The translations under genes and the position numbers were made by a program. Under the pieces are notes generated by a model that did not search any database, had not been told where the DNA came from, and saw only the letters and a program-made list of their open reading frames with translations. A stretch of 64,000 nucleotides of DNA from Polyangiaceae bacterium (GTDB taxonomy: Bacteria > Myxococcota_A > Polyangia > Polyangiales > Polyangiaceae): the NCBI GenBank assembly GCA_020846005.1, contig JADLEQ010000049.1:17981-81980 (forward strand), in the 5' to 3' direction. Shown here piece after piece: positions 35,548-44,734 of this stretch (position 1 is its first letter; each line of letters opens with the position of its first letter).

Positions 35548-35553
35548 ACCCTA
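35548..35553 (-). promoter_or_regulatory. Candidate -10 element (TAGGGT) of the SctL/site-2 protease operon
   Basis: Minus strand GCTGCTAGGGTCGCC has the extended TGC-TAGGGT form 8 nt before the ATG. The first three bases are the stop codon of the preceding gene, so it could also be coincidence. Confidence 0.35.
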
Positions 35554-36411
35554 GCAGCTCGCCGGGCGCGCGGGCCGGTGGCGGCCGTCCGGCGCGAGGG
35601 TCGCGCGGCCATCCGCGACGAGCTCCTCGAGGTGCGCGCGCAGGCTGAGCTCGGCGAGCGGCCAGAGCTCCCGGGGCGTGTCGTCGTAGGCGTTCGCGAC
35701 GAGCTCGTGGGCGTGCGCGCCCTCGGCGTGCGCGAGGAGCGCGCGCACCACCTTCGCCTCCCGCGCGAGCCGGTGCTGCACATAGTGCGCGAACACCGCG
35801 CTCGGCTGGTGGATGGGCTGCCCGTGCGCGGGGAGCGCCACCTCCGCGCGGAGCGCGGCGAGCCGCTCGAGCTGACGCCGGTACTCGCGCATGTCGCCGT
35901 CGCCCGGCGCGATGAGGATGGTACCGGTGCTCGCGACCATGTCGCCCACCACGAGCTGACCGGCGGCGGCCTGATGGAGGCAGACATGCCCCGGGGCGTG
36001 CCCGGGCGTGTGCAGCACCTCCCACGCCGACGGCTCGGGCCCCTCGAGCACGAGGCGCTCTCCGTCGCCGAGCGCCCGGTCGACGGCGACGCCCTCGAGA
36101 CGATCGGCGGTCGCCTCGTGCGCCCACAGCGGCAGCCCGAGCTCGCCGGCGAGGAACCCGGCGCCGCCGACGTGATCCGGGTGGTGGTGCGTCACGACGA
36201 GCGCGACCAGGCGCCGCCCGCGCGAGGCGAGCGACCGCGCCCAGGCGAGCCACTCGCGCCGCTCGTCGTCGTAGGGCGTCGCGGGCTCGACGAGCAGCAC
36301 GTCCCGCGCGCCGATCGCGTAGGCGTTGGTGTGCGTCGCCGGGGGCAGCGTGGGCGTGCGCGCCGCGAACGCCTCGACGCCCGGCGCCACGTCGACGGGC
36401 CGGAGCGTCAC
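35551..36411 (-). CDS. Metallo-beta-lactamase fold hydrolase (LACTB2/glyoxalase II-like)
   Basis: A 286-residue hydrolase with the binuclear zinc motif THHHPDHVGG near 82-91, further ligands in HTPGHAPGHVCLH and VVGDMVA, and a winged-helix-like C-terminal region (ARELVANAYDDTP-type sequence, then LRAHLEELVADGR), as in LACTB2-type proteins. Possible substrates are thioesters or RNA ends. GTG start in a GTGA overlap with the thiolase stop, so it is coupled to the thiolase gene; this favours a role on acyl-CoA or acyl thioester substrates, as an inference from context. Confidence 0.85.
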   Translation of the reverse strand: MTLRPVDVAPGVEAFAARTPTLPPATHTNAYAIGARDVLLVEPATPYDDERREWLAWARSLASRGRRLVALVVTHHHPDHVGGAGFLAGELGLPLWAHEATADRLEGVAVDRALGDGERLVLEGPEPSAWEVLHTPGHAPGHVCLHQAAAGQLVVGDMVASTGTILIAPGDGDMREYRRQLERLAALRAEVALPAHGQPIHQPSAVFAHYVQHRLAREAKVVRALLAHAEGAHAHELVANAYDDTPRELWPLAELSLRAHLEELVADGRATLAPDGRHRPARPASC

Positions 36412-37589
36412 GCTCGCTCGACCACCACCGCGACGGCCTCGCCGCCGCCGATGCACAGCGTCGCCAGGCCGCGCCGCGCGCCGCGGTCGCGCATCGCGTG
36501 CAGGAGCGTCACCAGGATGCGCGCGCCCGACGCGCCGATCGGGTGCCCGAGCGCGACCGCGCCCCCGCGGACGTTCACGCGCTCGGGATCGAGCCCCGCG
36601 AGGCGCGTGCACGCCAGGGTGACACAGGAGAACGCCTCGTTGATCTCCCAGAGGTCGATGTCCGCGACGCCCAGGCCGACCTTCGCCAGGGTGCGCTCGA
36701 TGGCCTTCGCGGGCGCCGTCGTGAACCACTCCGGAGCCTGCGCCGCGCCCCCCCACCCCACGACGCGCGCCAGCGGCTGGAGCCCGAGCTCGCCGACCGC
36801 GCGCTCCGTCGCGAGCACGAGCGCGGCGGCGCCGTCGTCGATACTGGAGGCGTTGGCCGCCGTGATCGTGCCGTCCTTCTGGAACGCGGGCTTCAGCTTG
36901 TCGAGCTTGCCCGGGTCGCCCTTCTTGGGCTCCTCGTCCTCCTCGACACGCAGCGGATCGCCGCGGCGCTGCGGCACCTCCACGGCGACGATCTCGGCGC
37001 GGAACGCCCCCTCGGTCTGCGCGGCGAGCGCGCGGCGGTAGCTCTCGCGCGCGAAGGCGTCCTGCGCCTCTCGACCCAGGGAGTACTCCTTCGCGCAGAG
37101 CTCCCCCGCCATCCCCATGTGGTAGTCCTGGTAGGGGTCCCAGAGGCCGTCGAGGATCATGCCGTCCTCGAGCTTCCCGTCCCCCATCCGGTACCCGGTA
37201 CGCGCCTGGCGCAGGTAGTAGGGGACGTTCGACATCGACTCCATGCCGCCCGCCACCACGACGCTCGCGTCGCCGAGCGCGAGCTGCCGCGCCGCGAGCA
37301 CCACGGCCTGCAGCCCCGAGCCGCAGACCTTGCTCACCGTCGTGCACGGCGCCGCGTCGGGCACGCCCGCGTAGAGCGCCGCTTGACGCGCCGGCGCCTG
37401 CCCGATGCCCGCGGAGAGCACGTTGCCCATATAGACCTCGTCGACGCGGGCGGGCTCGATCCCGGCGCGCGCGATGGCCTCTCGGATCGCGACCGCGCCG
37501 AGCCGCGGCGCGGGGAGGGCGCTCAGCGCGCCAAGGTAGGCGCCGATGGGGGTGCGGGCGGCGCTGGCGATGAAGACGGGCTGGGTCAT
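36408..37589 (-). CDS. Acetyl-CoA C-acetyltransferase (thiolase)
   Basis: A 393-residue biosynthetic or degradative thiolase that condenses or cleaves acetoacetyl-CoA. Active-site residues are all visible: Cys89 in SKVCGSGLQ, His349 in ALGHPIGASGAR and Cys379 in CIGGGEAVAV. NEAFS, with the catalytic Asn, lies near 316-320. Length and motifs match acetyl-CoA acetyltransferases (AtoB/PhaA). It leads a two-gene operon with the metallo-hydrolase. No ketoacyl reductase or polymerase is nearby, so polyhydroxybutyrate synthesis is not supported here. Confidence 0.93.
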   Translation of the reverse strand: MTQPVFIASAARTPIGAYLGALSALPAPRLGAVAIREAIARAGIEPARVDEVYMGNVLSAGIGQAPARQAALYAGVPDAAPCTTVSKVCGSGLQAVVLAARQLALGDASVVVAGGMESMSNVPYYLRQARTGYRMGDGKLEDGMILDGLWDPYQDYHMGMAGELCAKEYSLGREAQDAFARESYRRALAAQTEGAFRAEIVAVEVPQRRGDPLRVEEDEEPKKGDPGKLDKLKPAFQKDGTITAANASSIDDGAAALVLATERAVGELGLQPLARVVGWGGAAQAPEWFTTAPAKAIERTLAKVGLGVADIDLWEINEAFSCVTLACTRLAGLDPERVNVRGGAVALGHPIGASGARILVTLLHAMRDRGARRGLATLCIGGGEAVAVVVERA

Positions 37590-37696
37590 GACGGCTCCTG
37601 AGGGGCGCGCACGGTGGGTGCGCGGCTGGGTCACGCGCGGCGGTCGGCTGCCGGGCGGGCGACCCGCGTGCTGTAGCCCGCCGGGCCAGCGCCCGC

Positions 37697-37702
37697 TAGT
37701 CT
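37697..37702 (+). promoter_or_regulatory. Candidate -10 element (TAGTCT) of the scramblase-like gene
   Basis: CCCGCTAGTCTCGGGG places TAGTCT 19 nt before the ATG. No clear -35. Confidence 0.4.
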
Positions 37703-37720
37703 CGGGGCGAGGGCCTCACC

Positions 37721-38329
37721 ATGCATCAGATCACCGTCCAGCACGCCGCGCTCGCCATCGTCCAGCGCAAGGAGCTCGCGGAGCTCGTCGGGTTCGAGTC
37801 CCGGAACAAGTACGCGATCGAGACCACGGACGGCCAGCCGCTCTGGTTCGCCGCCGAGCAGGGAAAGGGGCTGCTCTCCACGGTGTTCCGCCAGCTCCTC
37901 GGACACTGGCGGACGTTCGAGATCCACGTGTTCGACACCGCGCGGCAGCTCGTCTTGCGCGCGATCCACCCGTTCACGCTCTTCTTCCAGCGGCTCGAGG
38001 TCTACAGCGCCGACGGCCGCCCGCTCGGCCGGCTCCAGCAACGCTTCTCCATCCTGTCGAAGCGCTTCGACGTGCAGGACGCGCGCGGCGCGACGGTGCT
38101 GTCCGTCCGTTCCCCCCTCTGGAAGCCGTGGACCTTCTCGTTCCAGCGCGATGGCCGCGAGCTCGCGGTGGTGAAGAAGCAGTGGGGCGGCGCCGTCCGG
38201 GAGCTCCTGACGGACGCCGACCGGTTCCGCGTCGACTTCCTCGCGCCCGAGCTCGGGCCGGACGAGCGCGCCCTGCTGGTGTGCGCGGGGATCTTCATCG
38301 ATCTCCAGTATTTCGAGAAGCAGGCCTGA
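37721..38329 (+). CDS. Phospholipid scramblase / LURP-one-related protein
   Basis: A 202-residue protein with the scramblase (PF03803) beta-barrel fold: [40 protein letters not shown] and then [38 protein letters not shown] and [27 protein letters not shown] strands. The final [15 protein letters not shown] is the hydrophobic C-terminal helix typical of the family. Bacterial members are poorly understood; lipid flipping is unproven. Monocistronic by spacing, divergent from the thiolase gene. Confidence 0.85.
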   Translation: MHQITVQHAALAIVQRKELAELVGFESRNKYAIETTDGQPLWFAAEQGKGLLSTVFRQLLGHWRTFEIHVFDTARQLVLRAIHPFTLFFQRLEVYSADGRPLGRLQQRFSILSKRFDVQDARGATVLSVRSPLWKPWTFSFQRDGRELAVVKKQWGGAVRELLTDADRFRVDFLAPELGPDERALLVCAGIFIDLQYFEKQA

Positions 38330-38447
38330 GGGTCTCGGGGCGCGCGGAGGGCTACGCCGCAGTGCGTCGCGAGGCGAGGCGCGCCTCGCGGCCTTCCCCG
38401 CTGACGGTTTGGGCTATGACTCGGCCGCCCGCCGCGAGAGGTACCGA

Positions 38448-40010
38448 GTGAAAGTCGCGATCCCGAAGGAAGTCCGCCCTGGTGAGCGGCGCGTCGCCGC
38501 AACCCCGGAGACAGCCGCGCGGCTCGCCAAGCTCGGGTTCTCGGTGCACGTGGAGTCCGGCGCCGGCGAGGGCGCCTCGTTCACCGACGACGCCTACCGG
38601 GCCGCGGGAGCGGAGGTCCACGACGACGTGGAGGAGCTGTGGGCCCAGGCCGAGCTCGTGCTCAAGCTCCAGCCGCCGGACCTCAACGCCCGCGTGGGGC
38701 GCCACGAGGCGGACCTCCTCCCCGAGGGCGCGACGCTCGTCTCGTTCATCTGGCCCGCCAAGAACCGCGAGCTCGTCGATCGGTTGGCCGCGCGCCGCGC
38801 GACCGTCCTCGCGATGGACCAGGTGCCACGGATCACGCGCGCCCAGAAGATGGACGCCCTCTCGTCGATGGCGAACATCGCCGGGTATCGCTCCGTCATC
38901 GAGGCGGCGAGCTTCTTCGGCCGCTTCTTCACCGGCCAGATGACGGCCGCGGGGAAGGTCCCGCCCGCGAAGGTGCTGGTGATCGGCGCCGGGGTGGCGG
39001 GGCTGGCCGCGATCGGCGCGGCGCGAGGCCTCGGCGCGATCGTGCGCGCGTTCGATACTCGCCCGGCGGTGCGGGAGCAGATCGAGAGCATGGGCGCCGA
39101 GTTCCTCGAGCTCCGCGTGGCGGACGAGGACGGCACCGGTGAGGGCGGCTATGCCAAGGAGATGAGCCCGGCGTTCATCGCCGCCGAGCTCGCGCTCTTC
39201 GAGGCGCAGGCCCGCGACGTCGACATCATCATCACGACCGCGCTCATCCCCGGGCGGCCAGCGCCCGTGCTGCTCACCGAGCGCGCGGTCGAGGCGATGA
39301 AGCCCGGCAGCGTGATCGTGGACCTCGCCGCGGAGAACGGCGGCAACTGCGCGCTCACCCGCCCGGGTGAGGTCGTCTCCCACGGGGGCGTCACCATCGT
39401 GGGCTACGTGGATCTGCCGAGCCGGCTCGCCCCCACGGCGAGCTCGCTCTACGGCAACAACCTCGCGCACCTCCTCGCCGACATGGGCGGCGCCAAGAGC
39501 TGGCACATCGACCTCGAGGACGAGGTCGTCCGCGGCGCGATCGTCCTGCACCGAGGCGAGCTGCTCTGGCCGCCGCCTCGCCGGGAGGCGCCTCCCCCCG
39601 ACGCACTCAAGCGCACGCGCAAGAGCGTGCCGCCCCTGGCGCCCGCCCCCGAGAAGCCGAAGGCACGCCCGGAGCGCGGGATCGTGGCGCTCGCCATCGC
39701 GGGCATCGCTCTGCTCGGGCTCGGGCTGGTCGCCCCGAAGGAGTTCGTCGGGCACCTCACCGTGTTCGTCTTGAGCTGCTTCATCGGCTGGCAGGTCGTC
39801 TGGAACGTGACGCCCGCGCTCCACACGCCGCTGATGAGCGTCACCAACGCGATCAGCGGCATCATCCTGGTGGGCGGGATGCTGCAGATCTCCGGCCCGC
39901 CGACGGCGCCGGCCACGGTCCTCGGCGCGCTCGCCATCCTGCTCGCGATGATCAACGTCGCCGGGGGCTTCCTCGTGACGCAGCGCATGCTGCGGATGTT
40001 CCAGCGTTGA
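38448..40010 (+). CDS. pntA: NAD(P) transhydrogenase subunit alpha
   Basis: Proton-translocating transhydrogenase moving hydride between NADH and NADP. The 520-residue subunit has the alanine-dehydrogenase-like NAD domain ([18 protein letters not shown], then [20 protein letters not shown] near 172 and [19 protein letters not shown]). The C-terminal membrane part has about four helices from [18 protein letters not shown] to [17 protein letters not shown], so this is the fused E. coli-like alpha subunit rather than split PntAA/PntAB. The GTG start is preceded by GAGAGG; an open frame 13 codons longer overlaps a TATGAC promoter-like hexamer. pntB starts 7 nt after its stop. Confidence 0.95.
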   Translation: MKVAIPKEVRPGERRVAATPETAARLAKLGFSVHVESGAGEGASFTDDAYRAAGAEVHDDVEELWAQAELVLKLQPPDLNARVGRHEADLLPEGATLVSFIWPAKNRELVDRLAARRATVLAMDQVPRITRAQKMDALSSMANIAGYRSVIEAASFFGRFFTGQMTAAGKVPPAKVLVIGAGVAGLAAIGAARGLGAIVRAFDTRPAVREQIESMGAEFLELRVADEDGTGEGGYAKEMSPAFIAAELALFEAQARDVDIIITTALIPGRPAPVLLTERAVEAMKPGSVIVDLAAENGGNCALTRPGEVVSHGGVTIVGYVDLPSRLAPTASSLYGNNLAHLLADMGGAKSWHIDLEDEVVRGAIVLHRGELLWPPPRREAPPPDALKRTRKSVPPLAPAPEKPKARPERGIVALAIAGIALLGLGLVAPKEFVGHLTVFVLSCFIGWQVVWNVTPALHTPLMSVTNAISGIILVGGMLQISGPPTAPATVLGALAILLAMINVAGGFLVTQRMLRMFQR

Positions 40011-40017
40011 GTCCCCG

Positions 40018-41451
40018 ATGACCGAGAGTCCCCTCACCGTCGCGTACCTCCTCGCCGGGGTGCTGTTCATCCTCAGCCTCGGGGGGCTCAGCGCGCAGGA
40101 GACCGCGCGGCGCGGGAACGTGCTCGGGATCACCGGGATGCTGCTGGCGATGGGCGTCACGGCCGCGAGCCCGGCGGTGACGGGCTACCCGGTGCTCGCG
40201 GGGGCGCTCGGCGTGGGCACGCTCATCGGCGCCGTCCTGGCGGCCCGCGTGGCGATGACGAGCATGCCAGAGCTGGTGGCGGTGCTGCACAGCTTCGTCG
40301 GCGCCGCGGCGGTGCTCGTCGGGATCAGCGGGTACCTCGCGCCGCCGACCGAGCTGCACGGCGTCGCGCGCACGATCCACGACGTGGAGACGTTCCTCGG
40401 CGTGTTCATCGGGGCGGTGACGTTCACCGGGTCGATCGTCGCGTTCGGCAAGCTGCGCGGCACGCTGGCGAGCCGTCCGCTCCTGCTCCCGGCGCGACAC
40501 TGGGCCAACCTCGGCATCGTCGCCGGTTGCGTGGTGGTCGGCGCGTACTTCCTGCGCGACCAGCCGCCGGAGGCCGGGCTCCGCCCGCTGCTGGCGATGA
40601 CGGCCCTCGCCGGCCTGCTCGGCATCCACCTGGTGATGGCGATCGGCGGCGCGGACATGCCGGTGGTCGTGTCGATGCTGAACAGCTACTCGGGGTGGGC
40701 CGCCGCGTCCGCGGGGTTCATGCTCGGGAACGATCTGCTCATCATCACCGGGGCGCTGGTCGGATCGAGCGGCCTGATCCTGAGCATCATCATGTGCCGC
40801 GCCATGAACCGATCGATCACGAACGTCATCTTCGGCGGGTTCGGCGCGGAGGCGGGCGCGGCGCCCGCGCGCGCGGCGAGCGCCGAGCAGGGCGAGGTCG
40901 TGAGCGTCGACGCTCCAGGCACGGCGACGCTCATGCGCGAGGCCCGGCGCATCGTCATCGTGCCCGGCTACGGCATGGCCGTCGCGCAGGCGCAGTACCC
41001 GCTCTGGGAGTGCGCCCGGCTCCTCAAGGCCGGCGGCGCGACCGTGCGCTTCGCGATCCACCCCGTCGCAGGGCGCCTCCCGGGCCATATGAACGTGCTG
41101 CTCGCCGAGGCCAAGGTGCCGTACGACATCGTGCTCGAGATGGACGAGATCAACGAGGACTTCCCGGAGACGGACGTGGTGCTCGTCATCGGCGCCAACG
41201 ACATCGTGAACCCCGGCGCTCTCGACGACCCCTCCAGCCCCATCTACGGCATGCCGGTGCTCGAGGTGTGGAAGGCGAAGGCGGTCGTCGTGATGAAGCG
41301 CAGCATGGCGAGCGGCTACGCGGGCGTCGACAACCCGCTCTTCTACGGCGAGAACACCAAGATGCTGTTCGGCGACGCGAAGAAGAACGTCGACGCGATC
41401 CTCGCCGCGCTGCAGCAGCCGGCGCCCGCGGGCGAGCGCGCGGCGGCCTGA
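40018..41451 (+). CDS. pntB: NAD(P) transhydrogenase subunit beta
   Basis: Partner of PntA. The 477-residue protein has about nine N-terminal transmembrane helices (from [19 protein letters not shown] to [20 protein letters not shown]) and a C-terminal NADP-binding domain with [20 protein letters not shown] near 318, [40 protein letters not shown] and [11 protein letters not shown]. All landmarks of domains II and III are in place. Same operon as pntA. The complex uses the proton gradient to make NADPH. Confidence 0.96.
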   Translation: MTESPLTVAYLLAGVLFILSLGGLSAQETARRGNVLGITGMLLAMGVTAASPAVTGYPVLAGALGVGTLIGAVLAARVAMTSMPELVAVLHSFVGAAAVLVGISGYLAPPTELHGVARTIHDVETFLGVFIGAVTFTGSIVAFGKLRGTLASRPLLLPARHWANLGIVAGCVVVGAYFLRDQPPEAGLRPLLAMTALAGLLGIHLVMAIGGADMPVVVSMLNSYSGWAAASAGFMLGNDLLIITGALVGSSGLILSIIMCRAMNRSITNVIFGGFGAEAGAAPARAASAEQGEVVSVDAPGTATLMREARRIVIVPGYGMAVAQAQYPLWECARLLKAGGATVRFAIHPVAGRLPGHMNVLLAEAKVPYDIVLEMDEINEDFPETDVVLVIGANDIVNPGALDDPSSPIYGMPVLEVWKAKAVVVMKRSMASGYAGVDNPLFYGENTKMLFGDAKKNVDAILAALQQPAPAGERAAA

Positions 41452-41463
41452 GGGCGGTCGGCG

Positions 41464-41489
41464 GCGGGCGCGGAGAGGATCGCGCCCGC
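41464..41489. terminator. Hairpin between convergent pntB and a HEAT-like lipoprotein gene
   Basis: GCGGGCGCG-GAGAGGAT-CGCGCCCGC is a perfect 9-bp stem with an 8-base loop in a 61-base convergent gap. No T tract. Confidence 0.55.
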
Positions 41490-41512
41490 GCTGCCCTCGC
41501 GGGGCGCGTCCG

Positions 41513-42877
41513 TCACTGCGGACGCGGGGGCGGTGCGGGCGGGGCGCCAGGCGGCGGGCCTCCAGCGCCAGGCGGCGGCCCGCCGGGGTGACCGGGGTGG
41601 CCGGGCGGGAGCGCGCCGGGGTGACCCGGGGGGAGCCCCGGCGGAGTGAGGATGGAGCCCGAGGCGGGCGGCATCGCCAGGCGCCGGAGGGCGTCCTCCA
41701 CGCGGCGCTTCACGTGGGCGTCGTCGCCCTTGTCCGCCTTCTCGTACTTCTTCAGGAGGCGCTCGAACACGGCCTTCGGCGCGCCGAGCTCCTTCATCAC
41801 GTCGACGGCGCCGGTGCGCGCCATCCAGTTCGCCTTCGGGTCGGTGACCAGGTCCTCGAGGACCTTGAGGAGGCGGTCCCGCTTGTACCAGGGCTTCACC
41901 TTCTCGAACCACTCCGTCCCGAACTTGTCGTTCGGGCGGAACTCCGTCTGCGCGGCTCGCAGGTTCGCGAGGCCGCTCCACGACGGCCGCTCGCCCGTCC
42001 GCGGCTTGGCCTCGAGGATCGAGAGCGTGAGCTCGTAGCCCTTCTTGCTCGGGTTCGACGGCCGCGGGAAGCCCGTCCACGACTTGATGAGGCCGCTCCA
42101 GCAGCCGTCGTACACCTGCTTCGGCGTCTCCTTGTCTTTCAGCAGCTTCTCGAAGACGGGGAGCGCGCGCTCGTCGCCGCTGCCGTACAGACGATCGCAG
42201 AGGAAGGCTCGGACGGTCACGCTCGGGTCCTTCTCCATGCGCTCGAGCACCTTCTCGAACGTCCCCGGGACGCCCTCGCCGAAGCTCGTCAGGAACCAGC
42301 TCAGCGCCTCTTTGCGCACGGTCTCGTCGGCGTGGTCCGCCATCTGCAAGAGGAGCGCCTTCACGTCCTCAGCCTGCTTGTGCCGCGAGCCGACGACCCG
42401 CAGCATGGCCGCGAGCACGGCCGGCTCGGTCTCCTTCTTCCCCGCCTCGACGACCGCGCCCTGCGCAGACGCGTCCACCCCGAAGGCCGACTGCAGGAGC
42501 TGGGCGGCCTGGAGGCGGACCGCCGCGCTCGCGTGACCGATGTGCTTGCGGCCGACGTTGGCGTTCAGCGTGCCGAGGTTCTTCTGCGCCGCGGCGCGGC
42601 TCCTCGCCCTGCGGAACCGATCGTAGCCGGCGCATTTCGGGTCGACCGCGGGGCCGACGAGCGTGCACTCGGCCATCCCGGCGACGAGGCGGTCGTAGAG
42701 CTCCTCGCTGAGCTCGGCCTTCGGATCGCGGAGGAACGCCTCGACATCGTCGGCGGGCGCGGCGGAGGCCGCTGCGGACGCGGAGGCGCTCCCGGCCGGC
42801 GCGGTGTCCCCTCCCTTGGCACAGGCGGCGAGCGCGGCGCAGGTGGTGACGACGGCGAAGGATCGGGGAAGCTTCAT
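41513..42877 (-). CDS. Lipoprotein with HEAT-like repeats
   Basis: A 454-residue lipoprotein. Signal FAVVTTCAALAAC with lipobox near 19, then an Ala/Ser spacer. Residues about 100-400 are helical repeats of HEAT type (AAVRLQAAQLLQSAFGVD, ADETVRKEALSWFLTSFGEG and SVTVRAFLCDRLYGSGDE). Two regions rich in Trp and Lys (WSGLIKSWTGFPRPS and WFEKVKPWYKRDRLL) interrupt them. The last 45 residues are Pro/Gly/His-rich (PPGHPGALPPGHPGH) and probably disordered. It is a second envelope HEAT protein in the window, without the cyclophilin domain of the first. A TAGACT hexamer is 49 nt upstream. Function unknown. Confidence 0.72.
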   Translation of the reverse strand: MKLPRSFAVVTTCAALAACAKGGDTAPAGSASASAAASAAPADDVEAFLRDPKAELSEELYDRLVAGMAECTLVGPAVDPKCAGYDRFRRARSRAAAQKNLGTLNANVGRKHIGHASAAVRLQAAQLLQSAFGVDASAQGAVVEAGKKETEPAVLAAMLRVVGSRHKQAEDVKALLLQMADHADETVRKEALSWFLTSFGEGVPGTFEKVLERMEKDPSVTVRAFLCDRLYGSGDERALPVFEKLLKDKETPKQVYDGCWSGLIKSWTGFPRPSNPSKKGYELTLSILEAKPRTGERPSWSGLANLRAAQTEFRPNDKFGTEWFEKVKPWYKRDRLLKVLEDLVTDPKANWMARTGAVDVMKELGAPKAVFERLLKKYEKADKGDDAHVKRRVEDALRRLAMPPASGSILTPPGLPPGHPGALPPGHPGHPGGPPPGAGGPPPGAPPAPPPRPQ

Positions 42878-42925
42878 GGGGTCTCCTGGTCCGGGGACGG
42901 CCGAGCCGCCCCGCCACGGGGGCGG

Positions 42926-42931
42926 AGTCTA
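42926..42931 (-). promoter_or_regulatory. Candidate -10 element (TAGACT) of the HEAT-like lipoprotein gene
   Basis: Minus strand CGTGTAGACTCCGCC, 49 nt before the ATG, in the divergent region shared with ettA. Confidence 0.35.
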
Positions 42932-43014
42932 CACGTCGTCGGGCCGCCTGCCATGGGCTCGCGCCGCGCGGAGGCCGCGCGCGCGGCCCCCGCGCGGCCG
43001 GCCCGAATTCGGGC

Positions 43015-43020
43015 TAGGCA
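43015..43020 (+). promoter_or_regulatory. Candidate -10 element (TAGGCA) of ettA
   Basis: TCGGGCTAGGCAGCCC places TAGGCA 7 nt before the ettA ATG. The last base departs from the TAnnnT pattern. It also sits in a small GGGCT/AGCCC palindrome. Confidence 0.3.
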
Positions 43021-43026
43021 GCCCGC

Positions 43027-44700
43027 ATGCCCGAGTTCATCTACACGATGCAGGACGTGTCCCGGGTGCACCCCCCGGACAAGAAGGTCCTCAGCAACAT
43101 CACGCTGGCGTTCTTCCCGGGCGCCAAGATCGGCGTCATCGGGAGCAACGGCTCCGGGAAGAGCTCGCTCCTCCGGATCCTGGCGGGGGTGGACCAGGAC
43201 TTCCTCGGCGAGGCGCGGCCGCACCCGGGCACGCGCATCGGGTACTTCGCGCAGGAGCCGGACCTGGGCGCGGCGCAGACGGTCCGCGAGGCGGTCGAGC
43301 AGGCGGTGAAGCAGCAGCGCGCCATCCTGGACGAGTTCGAGCAGGTGAGCGCGCGCCTCGGCGAGCCGCTGAGCGACGCCGACATGAACGCCGCGCTGGA
43401 GCGCCAGGCCGCCCTGCAGGACCAGATCGACGCGGCCGATCTGTGGAACCTGGACAGCCACGTCGACGTCGCGATGGACGCCCTGCGCGTCCCGCCGGGG
43501 GACGCCGAGATCGCCCGGCTGTCCGGCGGCGAGAAGCGACGGGTCGCGCTGTGCCGGATCCTGCTCGAGCGACCCGACCTGCTCCTGCTCGACGAGCCGA
43601 CCAATCACCTCGACGCCGAGAGCGTCGCCTGGCTCGAGCGCTTCCTGAAGGACTACCCGGGGACGGTCATCGCGGTCACGCACGACCGCTACTTCCTCGA
43701 CGACGTGGCCGAGTGGATCCTCGAGCTCGACCGGGGGCACGGCTACCCGTTCAAGGGGAACTACTCCGGCTGGCTCGAGCAGAAGAGCGCCCGCCTCCGC
43801 CAGGAGGAGAAGCAGGAGAGCGCGCGCCAGCGCAAGCTCAAGCAGGAGCTCGACTGGGTGCGCGCCTCGCCCCGCGCCCGGCAGGCCAAGAGCAAGGCGC
43901 GCCTGGCGGCGTACGACGAGCTGGTCGCCCAGTCGAGCAAGGGCCCCAGCGACCCGACGGAGATCTCCATCCCGCCGGGGCCGCGCCTGGGCGACGTGGT
44001 GATCGAGGCGGACGCCCTGACGAAGGCGTTCGGCGACCGCCTGCTGTTCGAGGGGCTCAGCTTCCGCCTGCCGCGCTCGGGCATCGTCGGGGTGATCGGA
44101 CCAAACGGCGCCGGGAAGACGACGCTCTTCCGCATGCTCGTCGGGGAAGAGCAGCCGGACTCCGGCGCGCTCCGCGTGGGTGACACGGTGAAGATCGCGT
44201 ACGTCGATCAGAGCCGCGAGTCCCTCGCGGGCGACCAGAACGTGTGGCAGGAGATCTCACGCGGCGAGGACAAGATCGTCCTCGGCAAGCGGGAGGTGGC
44301 TTCCCGGGCATACTGCTCGTGGTTCGGCTTCAAGGGGAGCGACCAGCAGAAGCTGGTGAAGAGCCTGTCCGGCGGCGAGCGCAACCGCGTGCACCTGGCG
44401 AAGCTCCTTCAGGCGGGCGGGAACCTGCTCCTCCTCGACGAGCCGACCAACGACCTCGACGTGGACACGCTCCGGGCGCTGGAGGAGGCGCTGCTCGGCT
44501 TCGCCGGGTGCGCGGTCGTAATTTCGCACGACCGGTGGTTCCTCGACCGGATCGCCACCCACATGCTCGCCTTCGAGGGCGACAGCAAGGCCGTGTGGTT
44601 CGAGGGCAACTATCAGGCGTACGAGGAGGACCGCCGGCGCCGCGTGGGCGCCGACGCCGATCAGCCGCACCGCCTCAAGTACCGCAAGCTCACGCGCTGA
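43027..44700 (+). CDS. ettA: Energy-dependent translational throttle protein EttA (ABC-F ATPase)
   Basis: Ribosome-binding ABC-F protein that gates the first elongation cycle by ATP/ADP ratio. The 557 residues hold two ABC domains: GSNGSGKSS (39-47), LSGGEKRR and LLLLDEPTNHLD, then GPNGAGKTT, LSGGERNRV and LLLLDEPTNDLD. Between the first pair is the EttA arm region, and the linker SARLRQEEKQESARQRKLKQ is the P-site tRNA interaction motif typical of ABC-F. The N-terminus (FIYTMQDVSRVHPPDKKVL) and C-terminus (HRLKYRKLTR) match EttA closely. No membrane part. Confidence 0.96.
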   Translation: MPEFIYTMQDVSRVHPPDKKVLSNITLAFFPGAKIGVIGSNGSGKSSLLRILAGVDQDFLGEARPHPGTRIGYFAQEPDLGAAQTVREAVEQAVKQQRAILDEFEQVSARLGEPLSDADMNAALERQAALQDQIDAADLWNLDSHVDVAMDALRVPPGDAEIARLSGGEKRRVALCRILLERPDLLLLDEPTNHLDAESVAWLERFLKDYPGTVIAVTHDRYFLDDVAEWILELDRGHGYPFKGNYSGWLEQKSARLRQEEKQESARQRKLKQELDWVRASPRARQAKSKARLAAYDELVAQSSKGPSDPTEISIPPGPRLGDVVIEADALTKAFGDRLLFEGLSFRLPRSGIVGVIGPNGAGKTTLFRMLVGEEQPDSGALRVGDTVKIAYVDQSRESLAGDQNVWQEISRGEDKIVLGKREVASRAYCSWFGFKGSDQQKLVKSLSGGERNRVHLAKLLQAGGNLLLLDEPTNDLDVDTLRALEEALLGFAGCAVVISHDRWFLDRIATHMLAFEGDSKAVWFEGNYQAYEEDRRRRVGADADQPHRLKYRKLTR

Positions 44701-44734
44701 TCCGCCGCGACGTGCGCGCGCGACCCGAGGGCGC

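Noticed and set aside
36408..37589. Polyhydroxybutyrate synthesis operon
   Set aside because: Only the thiolase is present; no reductase, synthase or phasin gene is found beside it.
37789..37806. tRNA-like T-arm sequence GGTTCGAGTCCCGG
   Set aside because: It is inside the scramblase-like coding sequence and no cloverleaf arms surround it.
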